DNA from: Candidatus Mediterraneibacter intestinavium
Lineage (GTDB): Bacteria; Bacillota; Clostridia; Lachnospirales; Lachnospiraceae
Direction: 5' to 3'
Assembly: GCA_019119205.1 (NCBI GenBank)
Contig: DWXK01000036.1
Span: 1 to 42,515, forward strand
Length of the DNA stretch: 42,515 nt
Part shown: positions 1-6,776 of the stretch, in pieces
How the letters are laid out: every line of letters starts with the position of its first letter
How positions within the stretch are numbered: position 1 is the stretch's first letter
The notes under the pieces: generated by a model
Database searches by the model: none
What the model was told of the DNA's origin: nothing
Seen by the model: the letters and a program-made list of their open reading frames with translations, nothing else
Made by a program: the position numbers and the translations under genes

Positions 1-61
1 GGTTGTAAACTCTTCTTCCGATCTCACACATTTCTTTTTTGATTTCGTATTCGTTTTGCAT
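1..61 (-). CDS. class II aldolase/adducin family protein, N-terminal 20 residues only (cut by window edge)
   Basis: The minus strand reads an ATG at 59-61 followed by 20 open codons to the window edge, beginning MQNEYEIKKEMCEIGRRVYN. A strong GGAGGAG ribosome site lies five bases upstream (67-73). The motif EMCEIGRRVYN resembles the first helix of class II sugar-phosphate aldolases such as L-fuculose- or L-rhamnulose-phosphate aldolase, which split the ketose phosphate into DHAP and lactaldehyde. The family call rests on this short stretch plus context: rhamnosidase, rhamnulokinase and an isomerase lie within 16 kb and no other aldolase is in the window. Two promoter-like sequences and an inverted repeat lie upstream. 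Which sugar phosphate it cleaves cannot be told from 20 residues. Confidence 0.6.
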   Translation of the reverse strand, partial: MQNEYEIKKEMCEIGRRVYN

Positions 62-84
62 CTCTTCTCCTCCTTGGATTTTTG

Positions 85-103
85 ACAAAACATTTTGTTT
101 TGT
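85..103. promoter_or_regulatory. operator-like inverted repeat ACAAAAC-N5-GTTTTGT
   Basis: Perfect 7-base arms around ATTTT, just downstream of the predicted start point of the nearer aldolase promoter and upstream of its ribosome site. This is a classical repressor position. The core AAAAC-N5-GTTTT recurs at the rhamnosidase promoter (5601-5617). Confidence 0.55.
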
Positions 104-118
104 GTTGTTTCTGGTTGA

Positions 119-147
119 ATATTACCACACAATCCCACATTAGTCAA
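119..147 (-). promoter_or_regulatory. probable sigma-A promoter of the aldolase gene (proximal)
   Basis: On the minus strand TTGACT (142-147), 17-base spacer, TAATAT (119-124). Predicted start near 112, about 50 bases from the start codon. A CAACAT-N6-ATGTTG dyad (145-162) overlaps the -35. Confidence 0.5.
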
Positions 148-303
148 CATATTCAGATGTTGTTTTAGTTGATATTTCCTCTTTTTCCGCTGAAACTGCC
201 AGCCACTCCGAACCCGTCATCAAATATGGTATCGTGACAGTATATTCTGTAACCTCCGTTGCGGCATTTTCCGGCGCTTTTCCGGATGCCTGTAACTGAC
301 TCT

Positions 304-332
304 ATTATACTTTATATATATGTATAAGTCAA
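304..332 (-). promoter_or_regulatory. strong sigma-A promoter (distal), minus strand
   Basis: TTGACT (327-332), 17-base spacer, perfect TATAAT (304-309). It would give the aldolase a leader of about 235 bases. That leader contains a short open frame with no ribosome site, ending before the proximal promoter. The rest of the 62-534 gap holds the features listed here and nothing else I can recognise. Confidence 0.6.
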
Positions 333-425
333 CGCAAACCAACGCCCTCTTTTTCCCTGCATATACGGTTCTCAACACATCCCACATTTATTATGTTGTT
401 TTACTTTGTTTTTCTCTTTTCTCCA

Positions 426-454
426 TTGACTTTTTATACAGAATCCCTCATACT
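426..454 (+). promoter_or_regulatory. probable promoter of the PHP-HAD pair
   Basis: TTGACT (426-431), 17-base spacer, CATACT (449-454). It lies about 80 bases upstream of the PHP gene. Confidence 0.45.
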
Positions 455-472
455 TATAGAAGATACAGCGTT

Positions 473-509
473 CCTGCCGCAGCATCCGGTCCCAGAGACC
501 TTCGGCAGG
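473..509 (+). promoter_or_regulatory. hairpin in the PHP gene leader
   Basis: CCTGCCG (473-479) pairs with CGGCAGG (503-509). An inner GGTC/GACC stem sits within the loop. It ends eight bases before the AAAGGAG ribosome site and has no T-run, so it is a structured leader rather than a terminator. Confidence 0.4.
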
Positions 510-534
510 TTCCCGAAAGGAGCGACGCCACGTC

Positions 535-1254
535 ATGTCTTCTTACGAATTTGATATACATACACATACCATCGCCAGCGGGCACGGTTCCAGCGCTACT
601 ATCACCGATATGGCGAAAGCGGCATCTGCTGCCGGACTGACCACGCTCGGGATCTCTGACCACGGTCCCGCTACTTTGGGCGGAGGCAGGCCTTCCTATT
701 TTATGAATCTCGCCTATGCCCAGAGAAAACGGCTGGGCATCCGTATGCTCTATGGAGCCGAGGCAAACATCCTGGACTACAACGGAAAGCTGGATCTGCC
801 CGAGTCCATCCTGAAAAACCTGGACTATGTCATCGCAAGCATGCACAAACCCACGATCCGTCCCGGTACAGAGGAAGAAAATACGCGTGCCTATATCGCC
901 GCGATGGAGAACCCTTACGTTTCTGTGATCGGACACTGTGACGACACCAGATTCCCGGTGGATTATTTCAAACTCTTCAAAGCCGCTATGGAAAATCATG
1001 TGCTGCTTGAGATCAACAACAGTTCGTTAAGCCCGGACGGATACAGAGGGAACACAAAGTTCAACGATCTTCTGATCCTGAACCTTTCCGTACATTTTGA
1101 TTATCCCGTTTTATTTTCAAGTGACAGCCACGGAAAAAAGCACGTGGGAGATTTTACATACGCTGAGGAAGCCGCGAAACTGGCCGGCGTCCCGTATCAG
1201 CTGATACTGAACCACTCGGCAAAAGCATTTCTGGGATTTATCGGAGACAGATAA
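535..1254 (+). CDS. PHP-domain phosphatase (YcdX-like)
   Basis: A 239-residue single-domain PHP protein, the usual length for YcdX-type metallophosphatases. Metal-binding residues expected for the family are visible: H9 and H11 (HTHT), H17, D42-H43 (ISDHG), E76 (GAEAN), H104, H134 (IGHCDD), and D197 and H199 (SSDSH). These would hold a two- or three-metal (Zn/Mn) centre in a TIM-like barrel acting on phosphate esters; the substrate is unknown. AAAGGAG lies 11 bases before the ATG, a rather long spacing, but no better start is available. The HAD hydrolase begins two bases after the stop, so the two are almost certainly co-transcribed, pairing two phosphatase families. It is cytoplasmic, with no signal peptide. 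Confidence 0.88.
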   Translation: MSSYEFDIHTHTIASGHGSSATITDMAKAASAAGLTTLGISDHGPATLGGGRPSYFMNLAYAQRKRLGIRMLYGAEANILDYNGKLDLPESILKNLDYVIASMHKPTIRPGTEEENTRAYIAAMENPYVSVIGHCDDTRFPVDYFKLFKAAMENHVLLEINNSSLSPDGYRGNTKFNDLLILNLSVHFDYPVLFSSDSHGKKHVGDFTYAEEAAKLAGVPYQLILNHSAKAFLGFIGDR

Positions 1255-1256
1255 AG

Positions 1257-2060
1257 ATGAAAAGAAAAAATATATTTTTTGATGCAGACGGTACTATACT
1301 GGACATCGAAAAGGGCGTACCCGCTGACACAGCGGACGCCCTTTTTCAGCTGAAGCAGAACGGCCACAGGATCTTTCTGTGTACGGGAAGGGGCCGTTCC
1401 TATATCACCTCGGGCGTGGAGAAGATCGGCTTTGATGGAATGATCACAAATCTGGGCGCCTATATGGAATATCATGGAAAAGAGCTCTTCCGGAGGGAGA
1501 TCGATCCGGAAACCGCCCGGAAAACCGTGGAGATCCTGCGCGCTAACCGTTTTGTCCCCGTCCTTGAAGGTGTGGAATATACCTACTATGATCCGGAAGA
1601 ATATACCACAGAGATCGACTGGTTCGCTGATCTGATCACCCGCGACCTCGAAAACCGGCACCGTCCCATCCGCGGAAACGAGGATAATCTTCATTTTAAT
1701 AAGATAAGCGCAAAGAAAACACCGGGATGCACGCCAGAACAGCTTTGCCGCATGCTCTCCCCCTGGTACGACTACATCATCCACAAAGGCGGCATTGCCG
1801 CCAGAACGATCGAGTTTGTTGCAAAAGGCTGTTCCAAAGGGCTTTCTCTCTGCGTCCTCTGCGGCGTCCTTGGAATAGAGAAACAAGATACCATCTCATT
1901 CGGCGACAGCAACAACGACCTCCCCATGTTCCGCGTCACGGGTACCCGCGTCGCCATGGGTGACGGGACGGATGCACTGAAAGCCGAAGCCGATCTGGTG
2001 ACAGATCCCCTCTGGGAGGGAGGGGTTCCCAACGCACTGAAAAAGCTGGGGCTGATCTAG
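1257..2060 (+). CDS. HAD superfamily (Cof-type) hydrolase
   Basis: A 267-residue Cof/YbiV-type HAD phosphatase. Motif I is DADGT (nucleophile D9, acid/base D11), motif III lysine K194 lies in CSKG, and motif IV GDSNND (216-221) supplies the magnesium ligands. The region between about 85 and 180 is the C2 cap that gives substrate choice. Such enzymes hydrolyse sugar phosphates, nucleotides or cofactor phosphates such as FMN; this sequence does not decide which. It follows the PHP gene with a two-base gap and is followed by a rho-independent terminator, closing a two-gene unit. Confidence 0.9.
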   Translation: MKRKNIFFDADGTILDIEKGVPADTADALFQLKQNGHRIFLCTGRGRSYITSGVEKIGFDGMITNLGAYMEYHGKELFRREIDPETARKTVEILRANRFVPVLEGVEYTYYDPEEYTTEIDWFADLITRDLENRHRPIRGNEDNLHFNKISAKKTPGCTPEQLCRMLSPWYDYIIHKGGIAARTIEFVAKGCSKGLSLCVLCGVLGIEKQDTISFGDSNNDLPMFRVTGTRVAMGDGTDALKAEADLVTDPLWEGGVPNALKKLGLI

Positions 2061-2108
2061 GAACCATGCATCAGAAAACTTATATCAGAACAGGTATATT
2101 TCTGCATT

Positions 2109-2140
2109 CACCCGCACATACTTTGTGTGGGTGATTTTTT
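2109..2140 (+). terminator. rho-independent terminator after the HAD gene
   Basis: CACCCGCACA (2109-2118) pairs with TGTGTGGGTG (2124-2133), one G-T pair, followed by six T (2135-2140). The next gene starts at the very next base. Confidence 0.85.
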
Positions 2141-2647
2141 ATGGATCGGGCAAAACTGTATTTTATCGGCGGCTTACTTTTTACTGCTGTTCTGGGAATC
2201 CTCTCCCACTTTTTCTATGACTGGGCCGGACAGGGAGCGCTGATCGGGCTGTTCTCTCCTGTCAGCGAGTCCACCTGGGAGCATATGAAGCTGGTCTTTT
2301 TCCCCATGCTCCTCTGGACTCTCTTGGTTTCTCCCAGGCTCTCCGGGGAATATCCTGCCATATCCGGCGCGCTTCTTCTCGGCAACGTGCTGGGCACACT
2401 CTCCATACCGGTTTTCTTCTATACTTATACGGGAATCCTCGGCAGGGATGTATTCCCGCTGGACATCGCCGTCTTCCTGGCTGCGGTGCTGATCTCCTTC
2501 TGCTTTGCATGGAAAAAGAAAGATTCCTGCGGGATCCTCCAGTATCAGACACTGATCTGGATCCTCGCAGGAATCTTTGTAGTCTTTTTCTTTGTCTTTA
2601 CTTTTTATCCGCCAGAACTCGGGCTCTTTGAAGCCCCTCTCAACTGA
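2141..2647 (+). CDS. DUF6512-like multi-pass membrane protein
   Basis: A 168-residue hydrophobic protein with about five predicted membrane helices (about 7-25, 47-64, 74-96, 103-122, 138-157). The conserved-looking segment FSPVSESTWEHMK lies between helices one and two. I recognise it as resembling the uncharacterised DUF6512 family; no function is known. The ATG directly abuts the T-run of the upstream terminator and an in-frame stop (2132-2134) rules out an earlier start. The only ribosome-site-like sequence is GGTGAT at 2130-2135, inside the 3' arm of the terminator stem. Expression may therefore depend on that hairpin being open, or on leaky read-through. Confidence 0.75.
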   Translation: MDRAKLYFIGGLLFTAVLGILSHFFYDWAGQGALIGLFSPVSESTWEHMKLVFFPMLLWTLLVSPRLSGEYPAISGALLLGNVLGTLSIPVFFYTYTGILGRDVFPLDIAVFLAAVLISFCFAWKKKDSCGILQYQTLIWILAGIFVVFFFVFTFYPPELGLFEAPLN

Positions 2648-2660
2648 TCCGAATTTCCGA

Positions 2661-2694
2661 GCCGGGGACTTTCCCCGGCGCAGCCCCTTTTTCT
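2661..2694 (+). terminator. terminator hairpin after the DUF6512 gene
   Basis: GCCGGGGA (2661-2668) pairs perfectly with TCCCCGGC (2672-2679). A T5 run follows at 2688-2692, separated by eight bases. It separates this gene from the convergent rhamnosidase gene. Confidence 0.6.
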
Positions 2695-2701
2695 GAAGGG
2701 A

Positions 2702-5524
2702 TCAGTCCTCCACTTTCCTGAGCATCTTGTCAAGCTCGTCCTGCTGATCGTAGGGCAGTCCGGTAAACGGTCCGTTCAGCAGTTCGCGGAAGGTATACAG
2801 TTCCTTCTCAAATGGAAGCTTTTTATAAACTGTAAAGTAATGTTTATCAAGGATCTCCCTTGTCTTTTTGTTTTCTTTCAGTTCTTCAAAAGGTGAATCG
2901 ATGCTGTAAGTCTTACGGTATGGAACAGTGGGCACATAGGTAAACCCATAGGCGCCTGCCTCAAGTTTTACAGACACGTCACTTCCCTTCTGTACCGCTT
3001 CTCCTGCACCGTCCTGGTCTGCGCACTGCCCTGAGATCACCTCCGCCTGTGCGTCCGGAAGGATGAGGACAGCCTCTGCGTCAAAAGGTATTTTCACATG
3101 AAAATGCAGGGTACCGTCTTTCAGCTCCCAGCTGCTCCTGATCATCCCCGCCGCGGATCTCAAAGAGGCATTTACCGACGTGATCTGATAATCCGGTTTC
3201 GGAGCGATAGTAAAGCATTTAAATCCCGCATCCTCCTCCGACGGCCGGATTCCTGCCATCTCCCGGTACATCCACTCCACGATCGAGCCGTATGCGTAGT
3301 GATTCAGGGAGTTCATCTCCGTGCCGCTGATCTTTCCATCCGGCATCACAGAGTTCCAGCGCTCCCAGACTGTAGTCGCTCCCATAAGCACCTCGTACAG
3401 CCATCCGGGATATCCTTTCTCCAGAAGCAGGTGATAGGCGAGGTCATTCATCCCATTCTCAGAAAGCACCTGGCACAGATACGGCGTCCCCACAAATCCT
3501 GTCTCAAGATGATATCTGTTCTTTCTAAGCTTGTTCATCAGCCCTTCGCATACATTCTCATATGCATAGTCAGGGGTCAGCCCCATGTACAGAACGACCA
3601 CATATGCTGTCATAGTATCCACTGCAAGACGTCCGTGCGGGGTAAAGTATTCTGCGATAAATGCTTTTCTGATCTCTTCTGCAAGGTCTCTGTAGTATGC
3701 CGCATCCTCATCTTTCCCTATGACCGCCGCTGCTTTTGCAACGATCGAGGTGGAATAATAGTAATACCCTGACGAGATCAGGAATGGATCTGTGGCGCCG
3801 TACACACCGCCCTTGATATTGCCGTCCAGTGCCAGCCAGTCTCCATAGTGGGATCCGCTCTGCCAGAGCCGTTTTGCTCCGTACTTATCGTCCTCCCTCT
3901 TCATATAATCCACCCAGGCTTTCATACTGTCATACTGCCGCTCCAGTATCTGCTTATCGCCGTAGTGGAGATAGACATTCCAGGGGATCACAGTCGCAGC
4001 CTCTCCCCACGCGGTAGATCCGTCTCCCGGATAGTTCGCTACGGGGACCACATCCGGCACGCTTCCGTTCAGCTTTTTCTGCTCTGCATAAACGTCCCGC
4101 CCGTATTTAGTATAGAAGGCATACGTATCCATGTTAAAACTTGCCGTTCCGCTGAATATCTGCGCGTCCCCGGTCCATCCATAACGCTCGTCTCTCTGCG
4201 GGCAGTCTGTCGGAACGTCAAGGAAGTTGCCCTTCTGCCCCCACTTTGCATTGTGGAAAAGCTGGTTCACCAGCGGGTCTGACGTCTCGATCTGTCCCAG
4301 TTCTTCCATATCTGAATGGACGACAAGACCTTCAAAATCATTCAGGTCGATCTCGCCCTCCCATCCGGTGACTTTCACAAACCGGAACCCGTAGAACGTA
4401 AAGTGCTGTCTCACGACTCTCTCTGTCCCGTCTGAAATGTATGTAAACTCTGCCTTTGCAGTCCTCAGATTATCATTATAGAAATTACCGTCCTGGAGGA
4501 TCTCCCCGAACTGGAAGAACAGTTTCGTCCCCCTCGGAGCACTGCATTTAAAAGAAAGCCAGCCTACCATGTTCTGCCCCATGTCAAGGACAGTCTCCCC
4601 CGCCGGGGTGTGGATCACTTCGACCGGAGTGATATGTTCATGGATCGTGATCGGCGGGTTCAGCCTCGGAGTCAGCCTGCTTTTGTCAAGACCGATCACT
4701 TCCACCGGGAACCGTTCGCTGTCGTCAACCGTCGTATCGTAAACCTCTCCCGGATAGATGCCGCTGAATACGACCGGGCTCTTCTTCGCCTGCCAGGACA
4801 GGTCCGTCGGGATCACCTCACAGCTTCCGTCTTCGTACCAGACACGAAGTTCGCCGATGCACGCAAGCCGGTCCCCGTAATTCTCAACAACGGTCCTCAT
4901 GCCATATACACCCTTGTACCAGCCGTCTCCCAGCATGACCTCGATCTCATTCTCTCCCTGGATCAGTTCCATCTCGAACGTCTGATACGGGATCCATGTA
5001 TCATAATCGCAGAAGCCCGGGAGAAGGCACTCATCTCCCTGCTTCTCACCATTCAGATAAAGCTCGTAGAGCCCCAGCCCCACCATGTACATTCTCGCTT
5101 TTTTCACAGGACGGTCCACAGAAAATCTCTTTACGAGAGTGACCTGGACCTCTTTCGGAAGAGCCGGGCTGATCCAGTCTGCCTCCAGATGCATCTGCAC
5201 TGCTTTCGTCTCGAGAGGAGTCTCAAACCACGCCGTGTCGCTGACCGCCGTGTCTCCTGCATCCCCCCACACCTGTACTTTCCAGAAATACCTTGTCTGG
5301 GGCTCTGTCTCAATGGGCAGCTCAAAAGCAGTATTGACAATATCCTCCCTCTCCCCGCTGTCATAGACGACATCAGTAAATTCCGGATCCAGCGCCACGG
5401 TCACTCTCGCAGCTTTCTGTTTTTTCGACTCCGTCTCTTCTACAACATAGGAAAAGACCGGTTTCCGGAGGTCATACCCCAGTGGATTCTCCAGATGATT
5501 TGTTTTTAAATGTTTGATGATCAC
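2702..5524 (-). CDS. alpha-L-rhamnosidase, glycoside hydrolase family 78
   Basis: A 940-residue GH78 enzyme releasing terminal L-rhamnose from plant glycosides or pectin fragments by inversion. The N-terminal beta-sandwich domains span about 1-410. The (alpha/alpha)6 catalytic barrel follows, with the family motif DCPQRDERYGW-GD at 440-453 (D445, E446 and D453 in the active-site cluster), SGSHYGDW at 556-563 and WERW around E721, the usual general base position. There is no signal peptide, so it acts inside the cell on imported oligosaccharides, which fits the ABC importer downstream. The last 90 or so residues, after the expected C-terminal beta-sandwich, are rich in Lys and Glu and look like an added helical tail. 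It is transcribed alone from a promoter whose spacer is an operator-like dyad. Confidence 0.95.
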   Translation of the reverse strand: MIIKHLKTNHLENPLGYDLRKPVFSYVVEETESKKQKAARVTVALDPEFTDVVYDSGEREDIVNTAFELPIETEPQTRYFWKVQVWGDAGDTAVSDTAWFETPLETKAVQMHLEADWISPALPKEVQVTLVKRFSVDRPVKKARMYMVGLGLYELYLNGEKQGDECLLPGFCDYDTWIPYQTFEMELIQGENEIEVMLGDGWYKGVYGMRTVVENYGDRLACIGELRVWYEDGSCEVIPTDLSWQAKKSPVVFSGIYPGEVYDTTVDDSERFPVEVIGLDKSRLTPRLNPPITIHEHITPVEVIHTPAGETVLDMGQNMVGWLSFKCSAPRGTKLFFQFGEILQDGNFYNDNLRTAKAEFTYISDGTERVVRQHFTFYGFRFVKVTGWEGEIDLNDFEGLVVHSDMEELGQIETSDPLVNQLFHNAKWGQKGNFLDVPTDCPQRDERYGWTGDAQIFSGTASFNMDTYAFYTKYGRDVYAEQKKLNGSVPDVVPVANYPGDGSTAWGEAATVIPWNVYLHYGDKQILERQYDSMKAWVDYMKREDDKYGAKRLWQSGSHYGDWLALDGNIKGGVYGATDPFLISSGYYYYSTSIVAKAAAVIGKDEDAAYYRDLAEEIRKAFIAEYFTPHGRLAVDTMTAYVVVLYMGLTPDYAYENVCEGLMNKLRKNRYHLETGFVGTPYLCQVLSENGMNDLAYHLLLEKGYPGWLYEVLMGATTVWERWNSVMPDGKISGTEMNSLNHYAYGSIVEWMYREMAGIRPSEEDAGFKCFTIAPKPDYQITSVNASLRSAAGMIRSSWELKDGTLHFHVKIPFDAEAVLILPDAQAEVISGQCADQDGAGEAVQKGSDVSVKLEAGAYGFTYVPTVPYRKTYSIDSPFEELKENKKTREILDKHYFTVYKKLPFEKELYTFRELLNGPFTGLPYDQQDELDKMLRKVED

Positions 5525-5594
5525 TTTTGGACATCTCCTTTCATTTTATCATTCGCTTTTTTTGCTATGTTATCTCTCCTGCCGTTCTTATTCA

Positions 5595-5623
5595 ATGAAG
5601 TAAAACGTTCTGTTTTATGTCAA
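5595..5623 (-). promoter_or_regulatory. rhamnosidase promoter with an operator filling the spacer
   Basis: Minus strand: perfect TTGACA (5618-5623), then a 17-base spacer that is exactly the inverted repeat TAAAAC-GTTCT-GTTTTA (5601-5617), then a poor -10 (CTTCAT, 5595-5600). The dyad core matches the aldolase operator at 85-103. Confidence 0.5.
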
Positions 5624-5654
5624 AATCAAACCTTAATCTTAACTGATCTTACTG

Positions 5655-5684
5655 TGGACATATCCGGGTTTCCACTGATATAAT
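5655..5684 (+). promoter_or_regulatory. promoter of the AraC-family gene
   Basis: TGGACA (5655-5660), 18-base spacer, TATAAT (5679-5684) preceded by TGA (extended -10). It is divergent from the rhamnosidase promoter and supports a separately transcribed regulator. Confidence 0.6.
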
Positions 5685-5753
5685 AAATCTGAATTTTCAG
5701 CCCGGACATTCCCGGCAGTCACTCACTGAACAGATCAAGGAGGAAGCAGTTTT

Positions 5754-6776
5754 ATGTATGATCCCTGCGAATTCATCCGGGAATTTAACACCTATACCCC
5801 TCTCGAAAGAGCGGCTCTGGAGTTCGGCGAGACAGACAGTTCTCTGCTCGCGGAGCAGCTTGGCATAAAAGACTACCAGCTCGACCAGAGCAGCCGGAGG
5901 ACCTTGAGCAAAGAGTATTATTTTCCTGCAGGGACCGGCATCACTTACTCCAGGCACCCCCGCTTTGTGGACTGTCCCGTACACCGCCATGATTTTTTCG
6001 AACTCACTTATGTCTGGCAGGGAAGCGTCTGGCAGACGGTGAACGCTTCCAGGATCAATCTCAAAGAAGGAAGCCTCCTCCTGCTTGACACCAATGTGCG
6101 CCACAGCCTGGAGCGGGTAGACAAGGATACTTTCGTGATCAACATCATGATGACAAAAGAATACTTCCACGAAAAGCTGATGAAACAGTTTTCTTGTTCC
6201 AACCGGATCACAGAGTTCATCTTTTCCGCCCTCTACCGGCACAGCCTGTCAGGGAATTATCTGTATTTTCCTCTTGAAAGTGATCTGGAAGTCCGGCACT
6301 GTATCACCGCCGTTCTCCTGGAGCTTAAGAAGGGAGAACCGGGAAGCGGCGAGATCATCCGCAGTTTTATGACGATCCTGTTTTCTCTTCTGGCGAGAGA
6401 AGGAAACTGTCAGGATGCCGGTTCCTCAGATTCCGGAACCGCCCCCTCTTCTGTAGTGAACATACTGGATTATATCAGCCAGAATTATATGGATCTCACC
6501 CTTGAGGAAGCCGCCGGGCATTTCCACTTCTCGCCCAACTATTTCAGCCGGCTGCTGAAAAAATATACCGGAAAGACCTTTATCTCAGTCATCCTGGAAC
6601 TGAAGCTGGAACGGGCCGCAATGCTTTTAAAAAACACATCACTTCCTGTCTCAAAAGCCGCTGCCGTCTCCGGCTTTCAGAATATGAATTATTTCTATAA
6701 ACTGTTCAGGGAAAAATACGGCTGTACACCAAAGCAGTTCCGTTCAGATCATGCCTCCCCGATGCTTTCCATGTAA
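5754..6776 (+). CDS. AraC-family transcriptional regulator (cupin plus two helix-turn-helix motifs)
   Basis: A 340-residue regulator. The N-terminal cupin-like sensor (about 50-150) carries the HRHDFFEL motif typical of AraC sugar-binding folds. The C-terminal AraC/XylS DNA-binding domain (about 237-335) includes LEEAAGHFHFSPNYFSRLLKK and the closing signature around YGCTPKQFR. It starts at an ATG 10 bases after AAGGAGG. It is divergent from the GH78 gene, so the rhamnosidase is the likely target, with L-rhamnose or a rhamnoside the likely effector (inferred from position). Its last nine codons overlap, antisense, the end of the convergent YesN-like gene by 28 bases, with no terminator between. 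Confidence 0.92.
   Translation: MYDPCEFIREFNTYTPLERAALEFGETDSSLLAEQLGIKDYQLDQSSRRTLSKEYYFPAGTGITYSRHPRFVDCPVHRHDFFELTYVWQGSVWQTVNASRINLKEGSLLLLDTNVRHSLERVDKDTFVINIMMTKEYFHEKLMKQFSCSNRITEFIFSALYRHSLSGNYLYFPLESDLEVRHCITAVLLELKKGEPGSGEIIRSFMTILFSLLAREGNCQDAGSSDSGTAPSSVVNILDYISQNYMDLTLEEAAGHFHFSPNYFSRLLKKYTGKTFISVILELKLERAAMLLKNTSLPVSKAAAVSGFQNMNYFYKLFREKYGCTPKQFRSDHASPMLSM

Noticed and set aside
4610-5509. 299-codon plus-strand frame opposite the rhamnosidase
   Set aside because: Shadow of the GH78 gene, with no ribosome site and no recognisable domain.
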